From assembly GCF_900291975.1 (NCBI RefSeq), contig NZ_OMPN01000001.1, forward strand, positions 434,001 through 498,000: a stretch of DNA of 64,000 bases. The letters run 5' to 3'. Source of the DNA: Agathobaculum massiliense. GTDB taxonomy: Bacteria; Bacillota; Clostridia; Oscillospirales; Butyricicoccaceae. The notes below the pieces were generated by a model. It saw only the letters and a list, made by a program, of their open reading frames with translations, was not told the origin of the DNA and searched no databases. Both the position numbers and the translations under genes were made by a program. Of the stretch, positions 43,290 through 51,957 are shown one piece after another (positions within the stretch are counted from its first letter, which is position 1; every line of letters starts with the position of its first letter).

Positions 43290-43614
43290 TACAGATCAAT
43301 CCACGCTTCATCATCGCCGCCGTTCTCAATGAACCGAATCCCCTTGGTGGTCAGACGGGCCACGCCGTCACGCTCATAGGCTGTGTAGGGCGTGATGCGT
43401 ACATCGGTGAACTCAATTAGCCCCATATCGGTAAGATACTTGAGTGGCTCCCAAATGTCAGGATCGGAAACCAGGCCGCCTTTCATCAGGTCGTTGGAGA
43501 TGCGCCGAACCATAAGGCATGCTGGCGGCTCTTGACCAGCATCCGTAAAATGTATCCCCTGATTGTCGCGTTGGCGCGTCCGGCCTCTTCAAATGCGGTT
43601 TTAGAGGTTTTCAC
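43289..43614 (-). pseudogene. Mu-like phage winged-helix-type small gene, frameshifted
   Basis: A GTG at 43614 starts MKTSKTAFEEAGRANATIRG, then YILRMLVKSRQHA. A one-base shift near 43513-43520 then moves the frame to VRRISNDLMKGGLVSDPDI, LKYLTDMGLIEFTD and LTTKGIRFIENGG, ending at 43289. The joined product of about 108 residues looks like a small winged-helix protein found before Gp27-type genes in Mu-like prophages of Bacillota. The assignment depends on neighbourhood as much as on sequence. Confidence 0.5.
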
Positions 43615-44034
43615 GTTTTGTTTATCCTATTTTCACATATTACAGGTAACATGACAACATGCTTGACCACAGCAACAACAGCAATTTTTACAAAACTCTC
43701 TGCCCCCCCTCCCCCCGCAGGAGTCTCTCCAGTCGGCTGAGGCTTGACCGCATGCGTCCGTGTAACACGCGGCCCCGTGCCAGATATTAGGATTTGCCAC
43801 TCAACGTCTTATCAATCAACACTATATTTCCAAAGCGGACGCTACCGCATCTGATCCGAACTGGAAGACGCGCCCCTCTTGTTGTATCCCCGCCTTCTTC
43901 TGATCGCTCCCCGCCTGCTCGCTATCGACTGGCAGCCGTCCGGCATCGCGCTGACGCAGACGACGCACTGCTGTCGCCTCCCCGCTGCAGCCATGCGCTA
44001 TGTTTGACTGTACATTCTCTTTTATTCTTTAAAC
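43615..44034. other. Unassigned DNA between phage remnants and the catabolic operon
   Basis: About 420 bases with C-rich tracts near 43690 and no supported gene on either strand. It may be further decayed element DNA. Confidence 0.4.
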
Positions 44035-44073
44035 AATCAAACGGAGCGGTACAAAGTACCGCTCCGTTTGATT
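44035..44073 (-). terminator. Terminator of the leftward catabolic operon
   Basis: An 18-bp perfect stem (44035-44052 with 44056-44073, loop AAA) overlaps the stop codon of the last gene. On the minus strand it is followed by TTGTTT, so it is likely the operon end. Confidence 0.8.
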
Positions 44074-45268
44074 ATTTCTGCACATAAACCGCGTTATCCG
44101 GTCCAAAATGCTGGAGGATTACCATCGGTTCAGTCTGGCTGTTATTCGTGATTCGGACACCGCTCTGCGCGCGATCCTTGCTCACGAAGAATTCATCCGC
44201 AGTCAAGTCCCCGACCCGCATCATGTTGACTGCCTCCGCGTCGAAACTGCCGAATTTGCCGTAGCCCTGCAGCAGAACACAGCCATAAGCGGCGCGGTCG
44301 GTCAGTGTGACCGTGCTGCGCGGCGCAATGGTCGTTTCCTTGGCGGTGATGTAATCATTGCCGTAGCAGATCCACTTTTCCGTCAGGTTCTCATCCGTCT
44401 TGGACAGCTCTACCGGCGGGCGGAAATAGTGCTCCTTGAAGTCCGGATCGAAGTTTTTCTCCCAGTCCACCGCATCCATGATATAATCCACCTTATTTTC
44501 CTCATCCGGCGGACAGATGTCGGTCAGGAACCTCTCCGCGTATACCTCGCCGCAGACGACATTTTCAAACACACAGTTCAGGTCTGTGCTCCACTGCGGC
44601 TCATAGGTCAGCAGGGAACCTGGCGCGTGCAGCACGCCGGCCGGTATGTACCAGCCTGTGCCGATCTCCAGATCGAACGCGCGGGAAAGCGATGTGATAT
44701 GGGTGTCACGGTCCCCGAAATGCTCGAGCCGTTCCCGCACATCCGCTTTCGTCACATTCGGGTTGAAGCCGAAATAGGTCGAGGGGCGCTCGCCTGCATA
44801 GTTGTTCAACTGCGGTGGGAAGTAATAGCATTCCGGCTTGGCCGAACATCCAACTTTTTCCGCTACTGCGTCGTCCGGATGGAAGTGGAAATACAGCGGA
44901 TTTTTGTAGTCAAAAAACTTGGCGAAAATCGGCCATGTGCCGTACTTCTCCTGCAATTCCCTGCCTATCAATTCCTCTTTCAGTTCCGCGACCGCGTCAG
45001 CCAGCGTGATCTGCTGTCCATCCGGACAGAGAATATAGCTCAGTCCCTCGTCCTCACGCTTCAGGTTATTGTTACGGGTACGGTTCACCGAGCTGAACCA
45101 GCGCTCCATGACCGCGCCCGCCTCCATACCGTAGGCATAATAATCGTCCGGATGGATTTTCAGGCGGTAGCCCGGCAGGTTAAAGGTTCTGGTTACGAAA
45201 GTGGGGACCATACGAAAAATCCCGCCGCCCGCCTCAAATGCCTTGCGGATCGTATCTTTTTTATCCAT
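44072..45268 (-). CDS. Mannose-6-phosphate-isomerase-like cupin protein
   Basis: A 398-residue protein resembling class I phosphomannose isomerases and related sugar isomerases. Metal-site regions visible are PLYFHFHPDD (paired His), a glutamate region in KPECYYFPPQLNNY, and GTGWYIPAGVLHAPGSLLTYEP with a His. A C-terminal cupin strand set is TIAPRSTVTLTDRAAYGCVLLQG. It is divergent from typical ManA and is last of nine leftward catabolic genes, so a non-mannose sugar or sugar acid is likely. The ATG at 45268 is preferred; the GTG at 45280 overlaps the AAAGGAG site. Confidence 0.7.
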   Translation of the reverse strand: MDKKDTIRKAFEAGGGIFRMVPTFVTRTFNLPGYRLKIHPDDYYAYGMEAGAVMERWFSSVNRTRNNNLKREDEGLSYILCPDGQQITLADAVAELKEELIGRELQEKYGTWPIFAKFFDYKNPLYFHFHPDDAVAEKVGCSAKPECYYFPPQLNNYAGERPSTYFGFNPNVTKADVRERLEHFGDRDTHITSLSRAFDLEIGTGWYIPAGVLHAPGSLLTYEPQWSTDLNCVFENVVCGEVYAERFLTDICPPDEENKVDYIMDAVDWEKNFDPDFKEHYFRPPVELSKTDENLTEKWICYGNDYITAKETTIAPRSTVTLTDRAAYGCVLLQGYGKFGSFDAEAVNMMRVGDLTADEFFVSKDRAQSGVRITNNSQTEPMVILQHFGPDNAVYVQK

Positions 45269-45305
45269 ATTGTGTTTCACTCCTTTTTCTGCTGTTTTTG
45301 TCCTA

Positions 45306-46139
45306 TCAGTCCCCGCGCTCGATCAGGGCGACCAGTTCGCACGCCGCTTCATCTGTGGGCGCGGTACCGGTCCAGATCTCCATCGCGCGGATCCCCTGGC
45401 AGGAACTCATCGTATTTCCAACATAGCTGCGCAGCCCGCGTGCGGCCGCCGCAGCCGGCAGCCGGGCAGCCGGATTGGAATAATTGACATCAAACACCAC
45501 CGCGTCCGGCCGAAGCCTGTCCAGGAAGTCCAGCGACGCATAATCGTCATAGCCGACCTGTCCTAAAACGCTGGCGTTGATGAATACATCCGCACCGTCC
45601 GCGCAGGCGCACAGATTTTCCGCATTCAGTATATGACCGGTAAACAGAGGCCCCATCCTGTCGGTCAGCCGCTTTGTCTCTTCCTCGAACAGGTTGAGTA
45701 CATCCACCTTTGCTACGCTATTTACAGAAAGGTTATACGCGATCGACAGGGCAACGCCGCCCGCACCGACCATAGCCACATGCTTTCCGGCAAAATCGAC
45801 ACCTTTCAGCCCAAGCGATTTGATCATGCCCCAGCCATCGGTATTATAGCCGATCAGCTTGCCATCCCGCACAAGGATCGTATTGGCTGAGCCACATTTT
45901 TCTGCCGACTCATCCAACGCATCACAGTATTCCATGATTTTCACCTTATACGGCATCGTCACCGTAAAGCCCTTCATCTGCTCTTTCATAGTCTGCACGG
46001 TTTCGTCCAGCCGTTCCGGCGGCACATTGCAGATGGTGAAATCCACATCCACGCCGATGCTTTTGCCGAAGAACGTATAGGCACGGGGCAGCACGGAATT
46101 ATGGATATCTTTCGCCAAAAGCCCCAATTTGTATTGCAT
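45306..46139 (-). CDS. AroE-family (shikimate/quinate dehydrogenase-like) protein
   Basis: A 277-residue NAD(P)-dependent dehydrogenase. The substrate region is NSVLPRAY at residues 14-21. GFTVTMPYK carries the catalytic Lys65, CGSANTI follows, and NTDGWG holds Asp101. The Rossmann motif is AMVGAGGVALSIAYNL. In true shikimate dehydrogenases the N-terminal motif is SxSP; here the second Ser is Leu17, while Lys65 and Asp101 are kept. The location inside a sugar-acid operon also argues for a catabolic cyclic or polyol substrate rather than shikimate synthesis. GGAAAGGAGA precedes the ATG. Confidence 0.85.
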   Translation of the reverse strand: MQYKLGLLAKDIHNSVLPRAYTFFGKSIGVDVDFTICNVPPERLDETVQTMKEQMKGFTVTMPYKVKIMEYCDALDESAEKCGSANTILVRDGKLIGYNTDGWGMIKSLGLKGVDFAGKHVAMVGAGGVALSIAYNLSVNSVAKVDVLNLFEEETKRLTDRMGPLFTGHILNAENLCACADGADVFINASVLGQVGYDDYASLDFLDRLRPDAVVFDVNYSNPAARLPAAAAARGLRSYVGNTMSSCQGIRAMEIWTGTAPTDEAACELVALIERGD

Positions 46140-46157
46140 GGTTGTCTCCTTTCCTCG

Positions 46158-47393
46158 TTATTTCCGTACGCAACGCATTTCCTGCCCACTCTTGATCAGC
46201 GCCGTACAGCCCCCACACGCCATACAGGGCTTTTGCAGCCGCCGGCCGGACAGGATATCGTCTGCATAGTATGGGGCTGCAACCCACTGGCGGCCAAAGC
46301 CCGCCAAATCGAACCATCCATCCCGTATGCCGCCGGCGGCGACCATCGGCGCATAGTCCCGCAGCCAGGTAAAACCGGAAGCGACGACGCAAACACCCGT
46401 CGCCGCCTGTTTGACCATGCGCGCGGATTGCAGCAAGCGCTCGACACCCTCCAGCGGGTGTTCATCCGGTATCGCCGCACCACGGTCATAGGGCCGGATC
46501 ATATATGGCGTGCAGGCACCGATTCCCGCGCTGACATTGAGGATGGAAACCCCCAGCTCCGCCAGTTCCTGCACCAGACGGAGCGGCTCGGCCATATCCT
46601 GCTTTTTCGCATCGTCCGGATCACAGCCCCATCCATAAGGATACGGCAGACCATCCGTGACATTCAGACGCACCCCTACCGCCAGTCCAGTATGCTCCCG
46701 CACATCGCGCACAATATCGCGCAGCAGTCGCGTCCGATTCTCATAGCTGCCGCCGTAACGTCCCGGGCGATGATATGCGGCGAACAGTTCGTTGAGCAGA
46801 TATCCATGGCAGGCTCGGATATCGACTGCGTCAAAGCCCGCCTGCTCTGCTAACTGGGCAGCGGCTACATAGTCCCCGCGCAGGCCGTCCAGTTCCTCGT
46901 CCGTAATGATACGGCTGTTTTCCTTGGGAATGAGCGGATTGGAAAACGCACAGATCGCCCGACGCTGCCCGTCCGGATTGCTGTATCGGCCGGAATGGGT
47001 GAGCTGTGCCACCACATAGGGGCAGCCGCTTTCATGAATGGTGTCCACCAACCCACGGAACCTATTAACATTATCTTTTGTGATCCAGAGCTGCTTCGCG
47101 CCAGATTTTCCCTCAAAATTGACGGATATCGACTCCATCCAGATCGTACCCGAGCCTCCCTGCGACAAACGCCGGTACCGCTCGACGACCTGCTCATTCG
47201 GACCGCCGTCCGCGTCCGCGTCAAACCCCTCGATCGGCTGAGCGAGCAGGCGGTTTTTTATCGTATGGGTGCCGCACTGCAGAGCCTCTCTCAGAATCGA
47301 AGTATCTTCCGCATAGGGAAGCCCGTGTTGAAGCACGGCGCAATCTGCTTTGAATTCCTCCGCATTTTTATAAGAAAATGGCCTGTGTTCCAT
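46158..47393 (-). CDS. Old-yellow-enzyme-family FMN oxidoreductase with C-terminal Cys cluster
   Basis: A 411-residue flavin enzyme of the NADH:flavin oxidoreductase/dienoyl-CoA-reductase type. The TIM barrel shows KNRLLAQPIEGFDADADGGP at the N-terminus. VVAQLTHSGRYSN, then FDAVDIRACHGYLLNELF and the run RPGRYGGSYENRTRLL carry the substrate His/Tyr region. The C-terminus has CMACGGCTALIKSGQEMRC, a C-x2-C-x2-C-x11-C pattern that in dienoyl-CoA reductases binds [4Fe-4S]. It then stops, lacking their second FAD/NADPH domain of about 250 residues. Electrons would have to come from a separate partner. The ATG at 47393 follows GGGAGG. Confidence 0.85.
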   Translation of the reverse strand: MEHRPFSYKNAEEFKADCAVLQHGLPYAEDTSILREALQCGTHTIKNRLLAQPIEGFDADADGGPNEQVVERYRRLSQGGSGTIWMESISVNFEGKSGAKQLWITKDNVNRFRGLVDTIHESGCPYVVAQLTHSGRYSNPDGQRRAICAFSNPLIPKENSRIITDEELDGLRGDYVAAAQLAEQAGFDAVDIRACHGYLLNELFAAYHRPGRYGGSYENRTRLLRDIVRDVREHTGLAVGVRLNVTDGLPYPYGWGCDPDDAKKQDMAEPLRLVQELAELGVSILNVSAGIGACTPYMIRPYDRGAAIPDEHPLEGVERLLQSARMVKQAATGVCVVASGFTWLRDYAPMVAAGGIRDGWFDLAGFGRQWVAAPYYADDILSGRRLQKPCMACGGCTALIKSGQEMRCVRK

Positions 47394-47435
47394 TGTATTC
47401 CTCCCTTGTCCTGCACGCCGTATCATAATGGAAGA

Positions 47436-47461
47436 GCGGCTGGATGCCGACCGCCAGCCGC
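47436..47461 (-). other. Intercistronic hairpin between RraA-like and oxidoreductase genes
   Basis: GCGGCTGG (47436-47443) pairs with CCAGCCGC (47454-47461) in a 109-base gap, the largest within this operon. A smaller GGAAG stem lies next to it. No T run is seen. A stability or processing role is likelier than termination. Confidence 0.45.
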
Positions 47462-47502
47462 CCTGTTCTCTGCCGGAAGTATTCCTTCCGCAACGCGTGC
47501 GG

Positions 47503-48324
47503 TCAGTCCTCCTTTGCCGGATTGCACCGCAGATGGCAGATCTCGTAGGCATGGATGCATTCATCCACCGTCTTGGCCTGTTCGATCACCTTATTGGTTT
47601 CATCTTCCGCCCACTTTTCCGCTTTGCACATGGCGAGCAGCTCTTCCAGCATTTCGGCCTTGAACTTGACCGCGCCGTCCCGATCCATATGGACCAGCTC
47701 GCCGGGCTCGACCTCCATACCGGCTACTTCCACCTTGCCGTTGAGCTCATAGATCATGGACGGGGCTGTGGAGGCAATGGTTCCTGGGATCATCAGCTGC
47801 ATGCCGTAGCCCTCCAGCTCCTCCACATCGCGGATCGCGCCGTCGCAGATGACATTCTTCACGCCAAGGATATTGCATACCCGTCCATACTGGCCGCCGA
47901 AGTTGCTGTCGGCCAGACGCATGGCCTCCGGCTCGTCCACTTGGATGACCAACGTGACCGGCTTGGGGCTTGCATCGATCAGGCGTAAGAGGTCGTATCG
48001 CGTCGGCGCGTCAAATTCCGGCACCGGCACCCCCACGCGCATAGTCACGACAAAACCACAACGCGCGCCGATCTTGGTATTTGTGCAGTGTAGGGATGCG
48101 TCGGTATAATATTTATCCATGCGCGAGGTATAGTAGTCCACTCTGCGGTGACCTTTTTCCAGGCAGGCCGCTACAAAGCCGCTCGGATACTGCTCCAGCT
48201 CCTTAGCGATCTCCGCCATACGCTCATTAGTCAACGGCTCCTTGTTTTCCGGTTCATATTGAAAGCGGATATTCTCCTGCAGCTTGGCGACCAATTCGTT
48301 CTCCTGTTCCTTTGTCATTGCCAT
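47503..48324 (-). CDS. RraA-like protein, possible hydroxy-oxo-acid aldolase
   Basis: A 273-residue member of the RraA/HMG-aldolase family. The core is FGGQYGRVCNILGVKNVICDGAIRDVEELEG, matching the family pattern GGxxxxxAxxxGxxGxVxDGxxRD in which Arg and Asp bind substrate and metal. Family members cleave 4-hydroxy-4-methyl-2-oxoglutarate or decarboxylate oxaloacetate; others only inhibit RNase E. Here the operon context favours a metabolic lyase on a keto acid. An N-terminal extension of about 100 residues is longer than in simple RraA. AAGGAG precedes the ATG at a spacing near ten bases. Confidence 0.8.
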   Translation of the reverse strand: MAMTKEQENELVAKLQENIRFQYEPENKEPLTNERMAEIAKELEQYPSGFVAACLEKGHRRVDYYTSRMDKYYTDASLHCTNTKIGARCGFVVTMRVGVPVPEFDAPTRYDLLRLIDASPKPVTLVIQVDEPEAMRLADSNFGGQYGRVCNILGVKNVICDGAIRDVEELEGYGMQLMIPGTIASTAPSMIYELNGKVEVAGMEVEPGELVHMDRDGAVKFKAEMLEELLAMCKAEKWAEDETNKVIEQAKTVDECIHAYEICHLRCNPAKED

Positions 48325-48382
48325 TTTTATATGCTCCTTTTCCTGTATATCGTTGTGTTGCTGCGCCCTATCCCACAGGGTA

Positions 48383-49558
48383 TCAGGCTTTATACTTTTC
48401 CACCGTATCCATATTCAGCTCAATGCCGAGCCCCGGTCCCTGCGGCACATAGACGAAACCGTCCGCCGCGATATCGATCTTCTCAGTCAGCAGCTCGTCG
48501 CGCAGCGGATACACGTTGCGGTCCATTTCAAACAGGCCTGCGTTCGGCAGCGAGGCCAGGAAGTGCAGGTTAGCCGCCAGGCTCACGCCCGATGAGAACA
48601 CATGCGGGTTGCACGGCAGATTATGCGCCAGCGCAAGGTTAGCAATTCGGCGGCATTCCGTAATACCACCCGTCCAGACACAATCCGGCTGCACGATGTC
48701 GATCGCCCTCCGCTGGATGAATTCGCGGAATCGATAAAATCCGACCTCGGATTCATATCCTGCCACCGGCATATCAAGCGCGGCGGCAAGCTCCGCCGAA
48801 CCGTCGATATTATCCAGATGAAGCGGCTCCTCCAACCAGTACACGCCCATTTCCTGTAACTTTTTCCCCATCTGTATTGCCGTAAAGGTGTTCCAGTTGT
48901 TATTAGCGTCCACCATGATGCGCGCGCCGTACTCCTTCGCCACGGCGCAGCAGGCCGCCACGCGCTCCAGATCCTCGTCCAAGGAATACCGGCACTCCTC
49001 GGTAAACGCCATGTTATGCAGCGGTGTCATCAGCACCTCCGGATTACGGCCGATCTTGATCTTCGCATACCGGAAGCCGCGTTCGAAATAGCTGCGGCAT
49101 TCTGCGGCGATCGCCTGAGTATCCTTGCCACGCGAGTAGAAGCCCGAGCTGGCGTAGGGCGTCACCTTATCCGCGTAGCCGCCCAGCAGCTTATAAACCG
49201 GCAGCCCAGCCTTTTTGCCCAAAATATCCCACAGCGCGATGTCGATGCCACTCATCGCGGCGAAGATCAGCCCGCTCCTACCGTGCTGACGGGTCCGGTC
49301 AAACATACGCTGCCAGACGAGCTGGATATTGGTCGGATCCTGGTCCAGTACGATGGGCTTCAGCTCAGTCTCGATCACGATTTTTGTCGTTTCCGGAGGT
49401 CCGCCAAAGCAGGCCGACTCCCCAAGTCCAACAATCCCTTCATCCGTGTAGACCTGCACCAGCACAGCGGAACGGATCGAAAAAAAATTCTGCGCGTCCG
49501 CAATGCCGTTCTCGTACTGGTATTTCAGAATCGTTGCTTTTACATCTGTGATTTTCAT
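48383..49558 (-). CDS. Mandelate racemase/muconate lactonizing enzyme family, probable sugar-acid dehydratase
   Basis: A 391-residue enolase-superfamily enzyme. The barrel has the KxK base motif in YAKIKIGRN. Metal ligands lie in MVDANNNW (Asp), LEEPL (Glu) and YESEVGF (Glu). The His-Asp dyad is provided by QPDCVWTGGI (Asp) and NPHVFSSG (His), and FEMD carries the final Glu. That set is the mandelate racemase subgroup, which includes gluconate, galactonate, arabinonate and related acid dehydratases. The product would be a 2-keto-3-deoxy acid, fitting the KDG kinase and KDPG aldolase in this regulon. The ATG at 49558 follows AGGAGG. Confidence 0.88.
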   Translation of the reverse strand: MKITDVKATILKYQYENGIADAQNFFSIRSAVLVQVYTDEGIVGLGESACFGGPPETTKIVIETELKPIVLDQDPTNIQLVWQRMFDRTRQHGRSGLIFAAMSGIDIALWDILGKKAGLPVYKLLGGYADKVTPYASSGFYSRGKDTQAIAAECRSYFERGFRYAKIKIGRNPEVLMTPLHNMAFTEECRYSLDEDLERVAACCAVAKEYGARIMVDANNNWNTFTAIQMGKKLQEMGVYWLEEPLHLDNIDGSAELAAALDMPVAGYESEVGFYRFREFIQRRAIDIVQPDCVWTGGITECRRIANLALAHNLPCNPHVFSSGVSLAANLHFLASLPNAGLFEMDRNVYPLRDELLTEKIDIAADGFVYVPQGPGLGIELNMDTVEKYKA

Positions 49559-49571
49559 GTCCTGCCTCCTG

Positions 49572-50228
49572 TCATGCAAAATATGCCGCAAGCTGCTCCA
49601 AGCCAGACTGGACGCTGGTCAGCACTGGCACACTGAGGCTGCCGCACTGCTCCGCAGCGTCCAGCATCGTTACCTGCGCGAACACCAGCACATCGTAAGC
49701 CGCTGCCGCCTCTTTTGCCTTTTCTACGATCAGTCGGTCGTGCTCCTGCTTATCCCCTGCGTTCAATGCGTCGCGCGCTCCATCCACCACGATCACATCA
49801 ACGGTCACTTCGCACCCACAGTCTGCTGCAAAGGCCAGAGCTGCGGCCTTGGAAGTCCGCGCGGTCGGCGGGAACGTGATCAGCATGCCGATCCGCTCCC
49901 CACTTTGGACCGCTTGCTTGAGCATTGGGCCGTCGATCGTCAACATCGGGATGGATACTGCTTTCTGCGCCTCACGCACGGCAATTCCCAGCGTGGTGCA
50001 TATACAGACGAATACTGCCGCGCCCTGCTCCTGTGCGATCGCGCCGTACTCCACTATCCGCTTGACGATGGATGGGGTCGGCAGCCCACCGTTGGCAATC
50101 ACTTCGGGCAGCACGCCGTCCTCTAGGATCGTGATCAGCTCCGCATCTGGGTACCGCTCATGGAACGCCGCTTTCATCGGCGCGGGCGTCGCCAGAGTCG
50201 TATGGAAAAATGCCGCTTTTTTGGCCAT
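49572..50228 (-). CDS. Asp/Glu racemase-superfamily protein
   Basis: A 218-residue protein of the aspartate/glutamate/hydantoin racemase fold. The first catalytic Cys region is VFVCICTTLGIAV. The second site, usually Cys in racemases, reads VFAQVTMLDAA, so it is replaced. This AQxTM form occurs in superfamily members that are not amino acid racemases, such as decarboxylases or isomerases with one Cys. It lies 13 bases before the dehydratase gene and so probably acts on a sugar-acid intermediate. GGGAG precedes the ATG. Confidence 0.78.
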   Translation of the reverse strand: MAKKAAFFHTTLATPAPMKAAFHERYPDAELITILEDGVLPEVIANGGLPTPSIVKRIVEYGAIAQEQGAAVFVCICTTLGIAVREAQKAVSIPMLTIDGPMLKQAVQSGERIGMLITFPPTARTSKAAALAFAADCGCEVTVDVIVVDGARDALNAGDKQEHDRLIVEKAKEAAAAYDVLVFAQVTMLDAAEQCGSLSVPVLTSVQSGLEQLAAYFA

Positions 50229-50240
50229 GATCCCGCTCCC

Positions 50241-50885
50241 TCAGTCCGCTTTTTTCCGTGTGATGTGGATGCCCATGAATACTGTCGGCGCGAAAGACTG
50301 GAACTGATGCCACTGGTAACCGCCGTTCGCATCAAAAAGCACGTCATGGACGATGCCAGGCGCCATCTGCATCTCACGGAACTTGGTGTCGAAGTCCTTT
50401 TCATGAAACATCTGCATCGCACCTGCGCCGAGCAGCAGGCAGTGGTATTCGTCGATATCGCGCGGATGATTCTGATGCAGGCCAAGGTTATGCGGCTGGG
50501 CGATGCAGTTGCTATCGATATAGATCATACCGTCGTGGACGAATTCGCCCTCGGCATGGTAGAACGGCAAGCCCTTGAAGCGCTCTTCCGGACGCAGGGT
50601 GTACATCTGCGGCCACGCCTCGGCAAACTTGTCGAACACATTGGGATCCGCAGCCAACTCCTCATAGTTTTCCACAATAACCGCCTTGTCGATATGGGGG
50701 ACGGTAGTGTGGCCGACAATCGTGCCTTTCATCGGCTGCAGCGGGATGCCCTCGAGCAGAATGTCCTCCTTCACGTCATAGGACAGGTTGATCAGGATCG
50801 CCATCATGCTGATCTCGTAGTTACTTTCGTCCTCGATGTACTTGACCTTCAGCATCGGTTCGCCGTATTTTAATTTCTGGATCAT
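50241..50885 (-). CDS. Cupin-like protein of unknown function
   Basis: A 214-residue soluble protein. A cupin-like region near the C-terminus includes YIDSNCIAQPHNLGLHQNHPRDIDEYHCLLLGAG, with several His and Glu suited to a metal site, then MAPGIVHDVLFDANGGYQWHQF. The N-terminal half is beta-rich without a recognised motif. I do not know the family. Its place between an aldo/keto reductase and the racemase-like gene makes a lactonase, isomerase or epimerase role on a sugar acid possible. AAAGGA lies before the ATG. Confidence 0.65.
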   Translation of the reverse strand: MIQKLKYGEPMLKVKYIEDESNYEISMMAILINLSYDVKEDILLEGIPLQPMKGTIVGHTTVPHIDKAVIVENYEELAADPNVFDKFAEAWPQMYTLRPEERFKGLPFYHAEGEFVHDGMIYIDSNCIAQPHNLGLHQNHPRDIDEYHCLLLGAGAMQMFHEKDFDTKFREMQMAPGIVHDVLFDANGGYQWHQFQSFAPTVFMGIHITRKKAD

Positions 50886-50912
50886 ACTTTTCTAGTCCTT
50901 TCTGTATGTTTG

Positions 50913-51917
50913 TTATTTCTTGAACACATTGGTGAATTCCTTGAGCTTCATATCCGTGTTGCCCTCATCCTGGATCGCATTGATGCGGGTCACATACTCG
51001 GAAGCCAGCGGCCCCATCTCGACTGTTGCGATGTTATCCTGGATGTGCGCCAGCGCGCGGGCACCCAGCGTATGCGAGTGGATCTCTGGGAAAGACAGGA
51101 CATAGCGCACCGCGAGCTGCACCATATTCAGCCCCAGCTCGTCCGACAAGTCGTACAGCTTGGAGAGCTTGCGCGCCTGCGAGACTACCTTTTCATCCTC
51201 CGACTGCAGGAAAGCCTCCAGCGCCGCACGGTCCTTATTGACCAGCCCCGGGTTGTTCTGCCCTAAGCAGCCGCCGACCAGCACGCCAACATCGTGCTCC
51301 TTTGCCGCCGGAATCAGTTCATCGAACATCCAGCGGTTGAGCAGGCTGATGCCCCCCGCGACCATGACCACGTCGAACCGACCGGTACGCGTCATCTTCG
51401 CCAGCGCGGAGCAGTCCCACGACGAGCCGCCGATATACTGGGTCAGCCCCTCCTTTTTAAGCTGCTCCAGCACCTCCATAATCACGCAGTCCGCCGTATC
51501 AAAGTTCGCCTTCCACTCGCGCTCAACCTCGTGCATAAGCAGGATGTCAAAATGGTCGACGCGCATCAGCCACATGGAATGCTTGATGGTGGCCATGATT
51601 TTTTTCGGATCCTGAAACGCCTCGATCGCGCGCTCCTTCATTCCTGCGAGGATGCCCTCGTGCAGATGCCCCACCTTGGCGCAAATAATCGGCTTATCAT
51701 CCGGATGGCGCTGTAGCGCACGGCCTACGATCGCTTCGCTTTCGCCGCCGCCATAGCACTGTGCGGTATCGATCAGGTTCACGCCATGCGCGATTGCATA
51801 ATCGATGATCGCGTCTGCCTCCTCGGGTGCCACGTCGAACATGCTGGTAAACTGGAAGCCACCCAGTCCTAGCGCGGATACCTCATAACCGGTTCTGCCC
51901 AAAGTACGTTTGATCAT
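50913..51917 (-). CDS. Aldo/keto reductase
   Basis: A 334-residue NADPH-dependent reductase. The start KRTLGRTGYEVSALGLGGF is typical. NLIDTAQCYGGGESEAIVGRAL contains the catalytic Asp and Tyr, ICAKVGHL the Lys, and ILLMHEVER the His, so the tetrad is complete. It resembles the D-threo-aldose dehydrogenase-like group. GGGAGG precedes the ATG at 51917. It is second in the leftward operon, following another aldo/keto reductase by 40 bases. Confidence 0.9.
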   Translation of the reverse strand: MIKRTLGRTGYEVSALGLGGFQFTSMFDVAPEEADAIIDYAIAHGVNLIDTAQCYGGGESEAIVGRALQRHPDDKPIICAKVGHLHEGILAGMKERAIEAFQDPKKIMATIKHSMWLMRVDHFDILLMHEVEREWKANFDTADCVIMEVLEQLKKEGLTQYIGGSSWDCSALAKMTRTGRFDVVMVAGGISLLNRWMFDELIPAAKEHDVGVLVGGCLGQNNPGLVNKDRAALEAFLQSEDEKVVSQARKLSKLYDLSDELGLNMVQLAVRYVLSFPEIHSHTLGARALAHIQDNIATVEMGPLASEYVTRINAIQDEGNTDMKLKEFTNVFKK

Positions 51918-51957
51918 TTTTCTTCCTCCCGTTTTGTTATCTATAGAATATTTCATT

